A stretch of DNA of 64,000 bases, taken from Alternaria dauci (Eukaryota; Ascomycota; Dothideomycetes; Pleosporales; Pleosporaceae). A model generated the notes under the pieces. The model was not told where the DNA came from. It did not search any database and saw nothing but the letters and a program-made list of their open reading frames with translations. The stretch is from assembly GCF_042100115.1 (NCBI RefSeq), contig NC_091277.1, forward strand, positions 1,860,001 through 1,924,000. The letters run 5' to 3'. Below are positions 27,667-38,857 of this stretch, in pieces. The translations under genes and the position numbers were made by a program. Within the stretch, counting starts at the first letter, position 1, and each line of letters begins with the position of its first letter.

Positions 27667-28351
27667 ATTGATGGGGCGAGAATGTTGGTCTCAATCGTAG
27701 AAGTCATCTCACCAAACATCCAAACCTATGACTTATACTTCGATGCTTTGCCATCCCACTCTTCATGACGGGCAAGCAGTCGACTGCCGGTATCTCCAAA
27801 ACATTGCGATACCGCAGTAGTTGCCGTCATCGGAGGAATGCAACTCTTGCTATCATGGCACTTGACAGCGCAGATCGTGATCATAATTGGAAGCTCGAAA
27901 TGTTACCAAGACGCCAAAAGGAGCGTTAGGGAAGATTTCAGCAGTTGTTACTGCAGTCTTTGCTTGGCAACGGGTACGGTGTGCGGGGTTCTCTAGTGCT
28001 TCTGAGCGGCTACGACAATGTGCGATAACACCGGTTTTTGTCCCAGGCAAGAAGACTATTAGTAACGCGGATATGGCTTCGCACATTTTTCAACTTCCTG
28101 TTGGCTGGTTTTGTCATGGCACTAGAATTGCTGGCGTCAGTATTTTTTCCTCCAAAGGACCTCGGGAACCAGATGGCTTGGATCGTCGTCCAGTTTTACC
28201 CAGTCATCGACGTTTATCAGACGCAGTATAGATACACTAGAGCAGATAGAAATATGTTCCATCTTTGAATGCACGAGTTTCCAGAAGTCAAATTCGTTAA
28301 TATTGAGGGGGCTGGTGCTAGTGCTTGGCATGACATCATCGCATCGACAGG
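27667..28351. other. Gene-free stretch upstream of the M28 peptidase
   Basis: It includes the M28 promoter next to 27667. A short hydrophobic frame at about 28038-28268 has no recognisable relatives and I do not call it a gene. Confidence 0.35.
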
Positions 28352-28362
28352 GAAGACACCAA

Positions 28363-28773
28363 GAGGCAGCATGTCACCCGGCCATGGAAAAAATAGGGTC
28401 GGCTATAACCTAGCTATATTAGGTATTTTAATCTTAAAAAGGGTCTGTGCGCACGCTAGTATAGCCTAGTATAGATTATATAATATACTAAACATATTAA
28501 GAACATGTTCTAAATATATTCTAGGTATTTTTATAAGTTCTTTTTTTTTTCCTAATATCTCTATCTAAAAAAAGATTTTTTATATTTTAAGATAGATAAT
28601 ACTAGTATTAGCTATTATATCTTTATTCTTATAAAATATAATAGATATAGATAAGAATAAAGATAAGTATATTTAAATATATTTAGAATATGTTTAGAGC
28701 ATGTTAGGCGCTAGTCCTAATAAATTTAGCACAGCCGACCCCATTTTTTCCATGGCCGGGTGACATGCATCCT
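28363..28773. mobile_element. Miniature terminal-inverted-repeat transposon (MULE-like MITE), AT-rich core
   Basis: The left end (aggcagcatgtcacccggcc at 28364) and the right end (its reverse complement, with two differences near the tip, finishing at 28773) form terminal inverted repeats of about 45 bp that run through catggaaaaaat and gggtcggct. Both sides are flanked by an exact 11-bp direct repeat, gaagacaccaa (28352-28362 and 28774-28784), the expected target-site duplication; 9-11 bp is typical of Mutator-like elements. The 330-bp core is extremely AT-rich with many TA steps, as left by repeat-induced point mutation, and has no coding capacity. The element is non-autonomous. Confidence 0.85.
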
Positions 28774-28784
28774 GAAGACACCAA

Positions 28785-29539
28785 ATCGCAACAATGCGAT
28801 CAGAGGACAGTGACATGCCACTAGCACAGTTATATGCAGCAACGTCTTGTCGTCGAACCTACTTTCAAGCCATAAGAAGCGGCTATAGTTCGGCGCTGCA
28901 TCGTGTTTTTCACACTGATCGACACTTCATAGCGCCGCCACAGGCTTGACAGCCTCGGCATAACGAATCATATCGTCGATGGTTCTCACGTTGCGCAGCG
29001 TTGGCTGTAACCATGTTCTCTATTCGTCCTGGAAACGTCGCGTTCATCCCCACGTGTTTCATAGCCATCCGGCGGTACCTGGGGTTTACTAACGTGAAGA
29101 AGAAGGTCGCGGAGACACCAACCGGAAGTAGGAGTACACAATAAAGGGCCGATGCCATCAAGCTGCATTTCATTTAAAGTGTCGGAGGGGAACTGAACGA
29201 CCACTGGTCAACGTGAATGGATCACTTGTATTCATTGGGTATAAATCGCGATGAACAAGAACCATTAGGGTCAACGACGCGGAGGAGAAGGTCGAAATGG
29301 TAGAGAGACATACGGACAAGGTCTGCTGACAAGTATTGCCAATGTGCCTACAAGAGAATAATGCACTAGCGCAAGGAACAGTACTGTTACGGTAACGGCG
29401 ATGTTCGCCATGCATTGAGAGAGTGGTGGCTCGAGATACAAAAGGTTGAACGATGCACTCTTTTTCTTCTTGAACCATCCTTTCCAACTCCTTCCAACTT
29501 CTCTCGTTTCTTCTCAGCCAGCACTGACAATCATTCACC
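28785..29539. promoter_or_regulatory. Upstream region of the cutinase gene
   Basis: No credible gene. The 60 bp before the cutinase ATG contain the direct repeat ttccaactcc/ttccaacttc in a pyrimidine-rich leader. Longer minus-strand frames here mostly overlap the cutinase coding region and are shadows. Confidence 0.35.
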
Positions 29540-30401
29540 ATGAAGACTAGCGCTCGTTCCCTCCTCGCTCTTGCTGCCCTTCTCCCCGTCGCCCTTGCTG
29601 CGCCAACACCAGCGAGCGGCGTGAGCTTCCCTATCACCGACCTTATCGACAGCAGCCTTACTGTCGAGGAGTATGCCGCACAGCTTGAGAACCAGAGTGT
29701 TGAAGAGCGTGAACTTTCCAAGCGCCAGTACAATGGTGGCACTTACAACCAACTGACTGACGGCACTGCATGCCGTCCGATCACGGTCATCTTCGCTCGT
29801 GGCACCACTCAACGTAAGTTGCATGTCCAAAGCGAGTACAAGATATGTACTGACTTCAATTGCGTAGCGGGCAATGTTGGAGAGGCAGGTTCAGAAGGCC
29901 CAACCTTCTTCAATGCTCTGGCTGCTCGTGTCGGAGGAATCAGCCGCTTGGCCATCCAGGGTGTAAACTATCCGGCCAACGTCCTTGGCTTCCTGGCTGG
30001 AGGAGATGCTGCCGGAGCGACGACCATGTTCAATCTGATCAACCAAGTGAGTGCTGCAATCACCATGGTCACCTGTATAGCGACGCTGACATGGCATACA
30101 GGCTGCCACTCGATGTCCTTCCACAAGGATCGTTGTCTCTGGATACTCCCAAGGCGCACAACTTGTACACACTGCTACGCAGAGGCTATCAGTTGCCCAA
30201 GCCAACCGTGTCACCGCTGTTGTAACATTCGGCGATGCCGACCGTGACGAGAGTTTTGGCCCTGTTGCCGCAAGCAAGGTTCTCATCATCTGCCATGTGG
30301 GCGACAACATCTGCGACAACGGTATTACCATTACTCCCCAGCACGGGAACTATGAGATCGATGCTCCTGCGGCTGCGGCTTTTGTTGCTGCACGTGTTTA
30401 A
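29540..30401 (+). CDS. Cutinase-family secreted serine esterase
   Basis: Hydrolyses cutin or acetylated polysaccharide outside the cell. Exons are 29540-29813, 29868-30046 and 30102-30401 (250 codons). A signal peptide (MKTSARSLLALAALLPVALA) and a propeptide ending in a Kex2-type KR (61-62) precede the mature enzyme. The fold is an alpha/beta hydrolase: VIFARGTTQPGNVG forms the oxyanion region, Ser167 lies in GYSQG, Asp219 in GDNIC and His232 in QHGNY. Cysteines at C79/C156 and C215/C222 could form the usual two disulfides. Intron 1 carries part of the introner-like motif (agatatgtactgacttc). Likely used in plant or litter colonisation; cutin versus acetylxylan preference cannot be told from sequence. 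Confidence 0.93.
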
Positions 30402-31394
30402 GACGGATATGGACTAAAAGTAGATGCACAATGATGTTTGGTCAGTTCAATGGTCATAATAACCCATGCGGCGCACTGCTTTACTGTGATCTCTCAGCCT
30501 TTCCTTACTCTTTTTCCTAAATACGTGTGAGAGAAGAGTAAAATACCGCAAGAACGAGACTGTAAGTGCATACACTGCTTTCCGAGAAAGGGAGAAAAGG
30601 TTACCTTGATTGGTACTGGGAATTCAGATTTGCGTCTAAGCCCACTGCAAGCTTCCTTGAATTTCATCCGCAGGCCATCGCGTAGAATAATTGAGACTCC
30701 TTGTCAGAATCCAGTTCTAATTTGGCATTATCGACTGGTACTCGACCTGGGCTGGGGACGAATATAAACAGTTGTTATACGAAAAAAAAACCTGGTCGAT
30801 GTTATTGTCAAGTGGCAGAGCAGTGAAGAAATATTCGGGTTGGCAAAGCCGAAGAGACATGAGTATTAATGACAAAATTAAAATTGGATTTAGAATTGAT
30901 GGGCAAGTATAAGCTTCGGTACGTTAGACACATGTTGTCGAGCATGTGCGCCTTCCCGTTTGACACCTTGAAGAATTTTCCATTCCTACCTTCTCCCGCG
31001 ATCCCAACATAACGTGCTTTCCGCGTCTCATGTCGAAAGGGCGCATTCATCCCAACTTTTACGGATGAACATCGCAAACCGACGAAAGCCGCGGTAAATT
31101 TAGCAAGCCACACGAAAAGTCGAGTGAAGTCCTACCCCAAAGGGTGGAGGCCGGGCACGCATGGAGCGCAGAACGGCGCGCAAGTGTCAGTTAGCGCAGA
31201 TGTCGTGCTCGCCCCATAGAAAACGTCCAACGTCTCGATTGCCTCAACCTCCATCACTAAGGGGAAAAAATTGGGTAACAGATTTGCCAAGGATCGCAGT
31301 GTCGTCTGAACTCTTAAGATATGTAGTCTCCACGTTGGACTGAGGTTCCTCACCTCATCCCATCTTTTCTACACGACTCCTCATCGACGTCATC
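30402..31394. other. Intergenic region
   Basis: Nearly 1 kb between two plus-strand genes. A minus-strand open frame of about 100 codons (30808-31113) shows no recognisable motif and lacks a good start context; I do not call it. No repeats or RNA genes are visible. Confidence 0.35.
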
Positions 31395-32822
31395 ATGTCG
31401 TCCACCTCCTTGTCTGAGCCTTCGGGCTCCCTCAAGGCTTCCGGACCATTCTTCCGCTCGGTACCCTTTCAAATCCTGGTGGCATGTGGTGTTTCGTTCA
31501 CGGCCCCAGGTATGTGGGATGCTCTGGGTGGGCTGGGAGCTGGAGGAGCTGCTGAACCCTATGCTGTCTCCGCTGCCAACGCCCTGGTATATGGACTCTT
31601 TGCTGTGGTCTGTGTCGCTGCCGGAGCCATCAACAACCGGATTGGCTTGAAGTATGGTCTTGCACTGGGTGCGATCGGGTACCCACTGTATGGTGCAGGA
31701 CTCTACACAAACAACATCTCTGCAAACACATGGTTCATGTTGTTTGGTAGCGCTCTTTGCGGTATCTCGGCTGGTTTCTTCTGGGCTGCTGAGGCTGCTA
31801 TCATCATCGGATACCCATCCCCTGGAGACCGCGCATTTTACCTTGCTATCTGGCAGACCGCAAAGGCACTTGGACCGATTGTAGGAGGAGCCATCAATCT
31901 CGGATTGAACGCAAACAGGAAGACGACTGGATCCGTTTCCTCGACAACATACATCATCTTCATCGTCATCATGTGTCTCGGTCTCCCGGTCGCTTTGTGC
32001 TTGTCGCCAGCACATAAAGTTTGGCGAAGAGATGGCACACGGATCGTCACTGAGCGCGCCGCAACGTGGGGTGCTGAGTTCAAGGCTGTTGGCAAGCTGT
32101 TCGTTAGCCGCCGGATTTTGCTCTTGCTACCAGCCTTCTTCATTAGCTACTTCTACAACGGCTTCATGAGCACGTGGTTGACAACATACTTCACGGTCCG
32201 AGCTCGCGCCTTCTCCTCGTTCTTCACCAACTTTGCCGGTATCTTCTCCTCGTTCATCATCGCCTTCCTGCTCGACAATCAAAAGATTCATATCAGGACG
32301 CGTGGTCGCGTTGCCTTCTGTTGCATCATCACCCTCTTGGTCGGTACATGGATTTGGGCAACCATCCTGCAAAAACAGAACTACGATGCGTCGGAGTCGC
32401 CAGTATTTGATTGGTTTCAAGGCGGCTTCGGGAAAAGCTACGCGCTCGTTTTCTTCTGGCAATTCGGTGGTCAGGCCTTTCAGCAATTCCTCTACTGGCT
32501 GGTTGGTCAGTATGCGACGGATCTTTCCAACTTGAGCCATCTTACCGGTATCCTGAGGGGTGTAGAAGCGTTGGGTCAAACTGTTGCTTGGGCGTAAGTC
32601 TTCTTTTTCCTGAACAGCATTCGCGCATCGTCGGCTAACAATTGTGACAGCATGCAATCGGAAGGTGGTGCGAACCACTTTGTCAGCATTGGCATTAACT
32701 TTGGTATCACGGTGTTGTGCGTCTTTCCCACTTGGATTGTGTTGTCGGAGCTGGACAAGAGCCACGAAGTTCGTGTTACTGAGGAGACAGTAAACAACAA
32801 GACTCTAAGCGATGAAGCTTGA
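31395..32822 (+). CDS. UNC93-like (DUF895) major facilitator membrane protein
   Basis: A multi-pass transporter-like protein; fungal members are of unknown substrate. Exons are 31395-32593 and 32651-32822 (456 codons). After a Ser-rich cytosolic start come about 11-12 hydrophobic segments, for example FQILVACGVSFTAPGMWDAL, ALVYGLFAVVCVAAGAI and IIFIVIMCLGLPVALCL. The loop GGLGAGGAAEPYAVSAANAL and the segment GYPSPGDRAFYLAIWQTAKA are typical of the DUF895 family. The intron lies within the last but one segment and restores WAMQSEGGANHF. The family call is firm; cargo is not inferable. Confidence 0.9.
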
Positions 32823-33366
32823 TGTCTTAAGGCATTGAGCTGAAATATATTCCCTGAACTCTTCACATCAACTGCACCTATACGTGTTATCTGCATACTC
32901 CCGCTCACTAGCCTTTCTCGCCATACGGAGAAGATTGGTGACGTTGACACGCTCAAGTCGAAGACAATAATCGTCCTGCCTAGGGGAAGTGACTGAATAA
33001 AAGATGCTTTGATGTTCTGCGATCGAATCCATTAATAAGCCAATCGCGCCGGGGGAATGGTTAGCGAAGGAGAAACAGTCTTAATAGAAGACGGTCTAGT
33101 TACCACGAGATGTTAAGGCGAGGTGGAAGGAAGGTAAGGGGACGCGTTCGACGCGTCGGCAAGTACACCCCACCATCGTCGGACGGCAAGTCCGACCGAG
33201 TTATGACATGTATGGATCGGAGCTACCACCCCACCCCAGCGCTACTCCAACACTCCAACAAGACCTCCAACATTGCATTGTACATTGCTTGAGTGCAAAG
33301 ACTCTTTGACGGTATATCCTCGAAACTTGTCTCTTTTCTTCTTCTTCTAGAGCGACTACGGCAAAC
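32823..33366. other. Intergenic region upstream of the omega-amidase gene
   Basis: A 544-bp stretch. It contains a purine-rich patch and the small repeated motif gacgcg at 33133-33151. No gene or RNA gene is recognised; a tRNA B-box-like string near 33027 lacks a matching fold. Confidence 0.35.
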
Positions 33367-34260
33367 ATGGCATCCCTCCTGAAAAAGTCGCTGAAGCTCG
33401 CGCTCATCCAACTCGCTTCGGGCGCCGATAAGACAGCGAACCTTATATCAGCGCGGCAAAAAGTTCTCGATGCCTCAAAAGCCGGCGCAAAACTTGTAGT
33501 GCTTCCCGAATGCTTCAATTCGCCCTACGGAACAAAGTACTTTGACAAGTACGCCGAGACACTGCTCCCCTCGCCGCCGTCGGAATCGCAATCGCAGACA
33601 TTCCACGCGCTAAGCAAATTGGCAAAAGAGGCGGGCGTATATCTCGTAGGAGGAAGCATACCGGAGAGGGACGACAAGGATGCCAAGAAGCTGTACAACA
33701 CAAGCCTGACATTTGCGCCGAGTGGAGAGCTGCTTGCAACGCATCGCAAGGTGCATCTGTTCGACATTGATATCCCAGGCAAGATCAAGTTCAAGGAGAG
33801 CGAAGTGCTGTCGCCAGGGAACAAGATTACGCTGGTTGATCTACCAGAGTACGGAACGATTGCGATAGCCATCTGCTACGACATACGGTTCCCCGAACTT
33901 GCAATGATTGCGGCAAGAAAGGGCGCATTTCTGCTACTGTACCCTGGCGCATTCAATCTCACTACCGGTGCATTACATTGGGAGTTGTTGGCAAGGGCCA
34001 GGGCAACGGACAACCAGGTCTACGTTGGACTGTGTAGTCCCGCGAGAGATATGGAGGCCGAATACAATGCATGGGGACACAGCATGGTTGTCGATCCGAA
34101 TGCGACGGTACTAGAACAGCTTGATGAGAAGGAAGGTGTGCTCATCCGCGAACTGGAGGCAGGAAAGATTGAGGAGACTAGGAAGGGAGTGCCGCTGTAT
34201 GGACAGAGGAGGTTTGATGTATACCCTGACGTCAGCGAAGGCGGACGGTTCGAGGAGTAG
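33367..34260 (+). CDS. Omega-amidase / nitrilase-superfamily protein (Nit2/Nit3-like)
   Basis: Omega-amidase converts alpha-ketoglutaramate or alpha-ketosuccinamate to the ketoacid and ammonia; yeast Nit3 and human NIT2 belong here. A single exon of 297 codons, unusual in this intron-rich window. The catalytic triad is visible as Glu48 (VLPECFNSPYG), Lys128 (HRKVHLFDIDIPG) and Cys170 (AICYDIRFPELA), all in diagnostic contexts. The later motif YPGAFNLTTGALHWELLARA is characteristic of the Nit2 branch. No signal peptide is obvious; such enzymes are cytosolic or mitochondrial. The start is the first ATG, in context aacATGg. Confidence 0.93.
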   Translation: MASLLKKSLKLALIQLASGADKTANLISARQKVLDASKAGAKLVVLPECFNSPYGTKYFDKYAETLLPSPPSESQSQTFHALSKLAKEAGVYLVGGSIPERDDKDAKKLYNTSLTFAPSGELLATHRKVHLFDIDIPGKIKFKESEVLSPGNKITLVDLPEYGTIAIAICYDIRFPELAMIAARKGAFLLLYPGAFNLTTGALHWELLARARATDNQVYVGLCSPARDMEAEYNAWGHSMVVDPNATVLEQLDEKEGVLIRELEAGKIEETRKGVPLYGQRRFDVYPDVSEGGRFEE

Positions 34261-34985
34261 CATGAGCAATGATATCCGATTCGAGGAGACGCGGAAACGT
34301 GTGTTTGAATCTATGCGTCAATGTGCCATTTGCAGATTTGCAAGGCTGGCGATGCCATGTCGGGAAGTTTTGTGAGATTCGTGGACAGGAAAACAACTTC
34401 AAGGGCGGTGTTGGACTGAACAGGGCGGCCCAAAGATGCGCACAGGTCGGGCAGGGTAGCACTGAAATTAGCCGTATCAATGGGCGGCTCAAGGCCACCT
34501 TGCCGCGAGCAAATGGGCGCCACTCTACATGCGACACGCCACATGCAGTTGCACAAGACAGTGCAGAGGAGGCATGCACTGCGCAGCAGAGGCATAATGC
34601 GTCGCAAATGTATGCACTGTCTCCAGCATTGTCAAATTTCAGCAGGAAACATTGCGGTTGTCTTTAGGGTGCAGCCTCCCTAGATGCTAGATGGATGCAT
34701 CCCATTACACCTGGGCGTCTTGGTGCCAGCAGGGCGTGTGAAAGATAGGCGATCGATTTGAATTTTGGGGGGCAGCAATTACCTGGTGCCCCCGAAAACG
34801 GGCTGGTGACCCCCCCAAATTAGGGCGCGTTTGCTGTTTTTCGCTGTCACTTAAGCTAGCGATCCCCCCGACCCCCCCAAAATTTCAAGCGCTCCTCCCC
34901 CCCGTCCAAGCTGCCGCGCCCTTACTCCTCAAACACCCGCCCGTCCTCCCATCTTCAAACCACTTTGCATACCACGTCAACCAAC
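34261..34985. promoter_or_regulatory. Upstream region of the HMG-box gene, with G/C runs
   Basis: A 725-bp region. Runs of 6-8 G or C occur at about 34769-34774, 34809-34817 and 34864-34900. The segments ttttgggggg (34765) and ccccccaaaattt (34874) form an inverted repeat spaced by about 100 bp. These may shape the promoter or be simple sequence; no gene is seen. Confidence 0.4.
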
Positions 34986-36559
34986 ATGGCGCCCAAGAAA
35001 AAGGAAACGCCAGCAACTGGCCAGCTCCTCATCTCTGTTGCAGAATTTAGGAAGACTCGCGACTCGGTACGTACCACAGCCTGCGTCGTCCTGTTTACAC
35101 CAGCGACGCGCCTGCCCTCAGCTATCGCGTCGCGATGACACCACGCGCACTTCCGCGCCACCCTCACCCTCACCTCGCCTTATCTTTTCTCTTGTGTAAC
35201 CTTGATCGCCCAATCTACGCGACTCCAAAACGGCTGCATTGTTCAAAAAACAGCTTCCTGCGCTTCTGCCAGAGTCGCGTCTTCAACTCCAACCAGTCGC
35301 AATGGCGCCAGCGCAATCAGGAGCGCGCAATCGCTCCGCACCGAGCAAGACTGTAGCGCACAAAGGAGAAACAATTGCTTACAGTCACAATCAGGTCATT
35401 TTCAATCTCCACGAACTCCAGAATGGCCTAGTCAACGTCCAGCACGGCATCACCAGTCTCTTGGAGAGCTACAAGCAGCACTGCCACTCAGTCCTCGGCT
35501 ACGAAGAGGGTGCGACGACCCCTTATGGCAACGATGTCGCTACACTCGGCGCTGCCGCATCCGCCGCCTCCGTCGTCGAGGCTGGCCAAAAAGCCGTCGA
35601 AGACATAACCCAGGGCCTAGCCGACAAGGCGGGTGACGCGAGCAAGAGCAAGAAGCGCAAGCGCGAGAAGAAGGAGAAGGACCCCAATGCCCCCAAGAAG
35701 CCCCTCACTGCGGCCTTCTTGTACCACCAACATGCGCGTCCCATCGTCAAGGCCGATCTTGAGGCCGCGCTTCCTCCAGGTGGCCAGATCGAGAAGAATG
35801 CTGTCCAGATCGAGGTGAACAAGCGCTGGAACGAGCTCTCAGAGGATGAGAAGGAGGTAAGCATGCCCCGTATAGCTTGATAACGTCTGGTCGCTAACAC
35901 ATGCGCAGCAATGGAAGGCGTCTTACCGCCAGTCAATGGAGGAGTACAAGACCGCGCTAGCTGCTTACGTCGCCAATAAGGGCATCAAGGATGCCGAGCT
36001 TATCGAAGAGGACGACGCGTCTGATGAGGCCGAGCCCGAAATCGAGGCTGAAGTTGGTGCCGCCGATTCAGACGTATCCTCTGAAGACGAGGATGAAGCT
36101 CCAGCCGTGAAAGCACCCTCTCCACCTGCAAAAACTCCACGCAAACGCCAGAAGACAACGCCAGCTGTCAACGGCAACTCAATTCCTGTTTCCATCGCTC
36201 CCGCTACTTCCGCTTCAACTCCAGTCCCATTGCCCACCTCCCGCACCGCGCCGCAAGCCTCAGCCCCAGCCTCCAATGCCGTCGCCGAGACACCCGCAAA
36301 GAAGGATAAGAAGAAGAAAGAAAAGGCCGCACCACAACCCATCGCCCCTGCTCCAGCCACCTCTCCCGACGAGCTCAGCCCCGAGGAGACTGGCATCAAG
36401 AAGAAGTCCAAGTCTGGCCGTAGCACACGCAATAACGAGGTTGAAGGAGACAAGGAGAATGCAGCGCTGGAGAAGGAAAAGGCCGACAAAGCCGAGAAAC
36501 CCGGCAAGGAGAAGAAGCGCGAGCGCACCAAGAGGAAGAGCGAGGTTGCTTCGACCTAA
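34986..36559 (+). CDS. HMG-box DNA-binding protein
   Basis: A nuclear architectural or chromatin protein. Exons are 34986-35066, 35395-35856 and 35909-36559 (397 codons). Exon 1 codes MAPKKKETPATGQLLISVAE plus FRKTRDS and joins VIFNLHELQNGLVNVQHGIT, an N-terminal helical region. A basic stretch (KSKKRKREKKEKD) leads into the HMG box (DPNAPKKPLTAAFLYHQHAR to QSMEEYKTALAAY), which is interrupted by intron 2. The C-terminal half is disordered, Ala/Pro/Lys-rich with an acidic patch (SDVSSEDEDEAPA). The 328-nt first intron contains an in-frame alternative start (ATG at 35301), so two N-termini are possible. Confidence 0.88.
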
Positions 36560-37223
36560 AAGGTAAACAAGGCACGCAAGGAACAGAAGCGCGGCCATGG
36601 GAATAGACGGTGTCTGCCCCGATCCAGACTGGTTTCTTCCCGCTGTTGGTTACCCACAATATCCGCTTTTCTTTATATCTTCTCTCATCACGCTAGCGAA
36701 GGGGATGCGAAGCGAGTTTGTTTCTGGCGTGAAAAAAAAAGCGACGAGACGCATCATTCTGTACTGTATACTTTCTCTCGTCGCTAGGTTTCAATAAAGG
36801 CGCATGGCGTGAACAAGCGTACCGCACTACATAGTCTTTGGACGAGCGTCTTCCTAATATAGATGTTAGGGAGATTTGCGAATATCATGGTTTCTTTGCA
36901 TAGATGTTGGGCGCTCTAAGGTGATCGTCTTTGTATAATGGTGGAGACTAAAAGTAAACATTGTCGTCTGTTATATTAGGTCCAGAAGTAGAAGCCCATG
37001 ACTACTTTCTTAGGTACAATTTGTGTGTATGAAAATACGCGTAGAAGAAGAGATCCTAGATATCCAAGCAGGTTCGCTGCTAGAACCTTGTCCATGCCCG
37101 ACCCAAGCTTCCAGGTCTTTACCGAACGCCTACACAGAAGTCCAATGACCAATATGTCCAAAACCTAGTCTCTATGCAATCCCGCCATGCAGTACCCGCA
37201 TGCTACTCAGCTCTGGAGGCTCT
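36560..37223. other. Convergent intergenic region
   Basis: The 3' flanks of the HMG-box and dsRBD genes. AT-rich in its middle (36840-37020). No gene is recognised. Confidence 0.35.
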
Positions 37224-38857
37224 CTAAGCCTCCAGCGCATCAGCAAACACGTCGTCTTCCTCACTGCTCTCCGCCATCTCCTGCTCGGACCTCCTCTTAG
37301 CCGCCGCGTCCTCCTTTCCACTCGTCCCCTCTCCCTCAACCGGCTTGCCAGCCGCAGCGGCAATCACACCCTCGGCGCCAGCAATGCCCTTCATCATCTT
37401 TGCACCATAAGCAACACGCTTCTCCCTGACTTCCTTCAGGTACTCCAGTGTGAGTCTAGCACACTCTTCCTTGGCCTTCTTCTTGCCATATATGTTGCGC
37501 ACTTCGCCAATGGGTCCTTCGTGGGGGCCGGCGCCACGGAAGAAGCAAGTCACAGTATGGAAGTTCGGATCCTCAGGATGGGACGTGTATTGCCATTCTG
37601 GTGTGGGGAGAGCGAGTATGACAGCTAGACTGGCGACTTGCTGAGCGTAGCTCTTGGCACTGGGCGACGCGGCTGATGTAGATGCCAGAGCCGAATCACG
37701 ATCTGGTTCTGATATTGATACCATTTCGGGCATGCTCGGTTGGACTTTCTTCTTCTTGATACCACCTACGAGGTTCACCTCCTCAGGCCATGTGCCAATC
37801 GACTTGAAGTACTCCACGGCATGGCGGGCGGCGTCTCGACGCGCAGCTTTCTTGGAAGAAAAGAGCTTGTCGGTGGAACCAAACTCCTTGTCCAGGCCCT
37901 CAATGGTGAGGATGCAGGCAAAGCGCTGACCGGATTGGTAGTCAGTATATGTTGGCTGGGGGGCATTGGTGGCGCGCTGAAATTCTGTTGGGCGTGTCAG
38001 TCAGAAGGAACGCTTCATGTTCTTGTGGTACCCAAAAAGGGTGTCTTGTAGTAGCACAAGAATGGGAGAGATATCAGCTTACCGAGAATCTGACCAATGT
38101 AATTCTCGCCAGGCTCTTTCTCCTCTTTGGCCTGCTGCACGTCCTGACTAGCAGCGCTCTTCTTCTTCTTGCTCTTCTCCGCCTTCTGGATCCTCCCTTC
38201 TTTCTCCAAGCCCTCTAGGACTGCCAATGCCCTCTGACTCATAGCCTCTTTAGCCTCTTGTTTGCTGTTGAACTTCTTATCCTCGCTCAGCCCTTGCAGC
38301 TCATCTGCATTATCTAGACCAGGAAAGTTAACAGACACCGTCCATCCAGTCTCGCTGCCCCCTCCATAAGTGAACAGCGGTTGCGGGATGCCGAGCGCCT
38401 GATACTTTTCATGTAGAAGGATGGTATGCTTGGATGAACGCGCACCGACAGCCACGGGCTTCAATGGAGCGACCTTCTCGTTAGTCTTTGTCTTTTTCGA
38501 CGGAAACAAACCAGAAGCCGCATTTTTAGCTTCGCGGGCGAGCATCTGAGCTTGGTGCGCATCCTTGTGCTGATTGATGAAGTCTTCCATCTTGAAAACT
38601 CCATCAAGTGGAGTACTGTTACTCTTGGTGTCATTTACATGCGCAGACCCAAGCGTGGGTGTTTGGGTTGGCGTGTCGACCTCCATTTTGCGCTTCTCAG
38701 CCTTGCCGTAGGAGCCTTGTCGACCGTGTTCAGTATCAATGGCAAAGTGAGCGGAGACTGAACTTGTTGAGTTGCTGGCAGTCAGACTTGAAGACAGTGG
38801 AGAAGACGAAGGAGGCACGATCAAATATCTCTTTAGATCCTCTGCTTCTGTGTACAT
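37224..38857 (-). CDS. Protein with three double-stranded-RNA-binding domains
   Basis: Probably binds structured or double-stranded RNA; no catalytic domain is visible. Exons are 38857-38083 and 37984-37224 (511 codons). The first dsRBD-like unit runs from HTILLHEKYQALGIPQPLF to EAMSQRALAVLEGLE. The second is built across the intron, from GENYIGQILEFQRATNAPQP through TYTDYQSGQRFACIL to AARHAVEYFKS. A third, more divergent unit is SYAQQVASLAVILALPTPEW through EVRNIYGKKKAKEECARLTL. Linkers are Lys/Ser-rich and the end is acidic (SSEEDDVFADALEA). I chose the ATG at 38857 (MYTEAEDLKRYL); an extra upstream exon is possible. A role in RNA silencing or RNA processing is inferred only from the domains. 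Confidence 0.78.

Noticed and set aside
28910..29173. 87-codon minus-strand open frame with a hydrophobic start
   Set aside because: No recognisable relatives, weak start context, next to transposon-derived DNA.
31350..32015. 221-codon minus-strand open frame
   Set aside because: Antisense to the UNC93-like gene; low-complexity Ser/Asp/Arg composition typical of a shadow frame.
33000..33075. tRNA-like B-box string (gatcgaatcc) before the omega-amidase gene
   Set aside because: No acceptor, D or anticodon stems can be matched around it.
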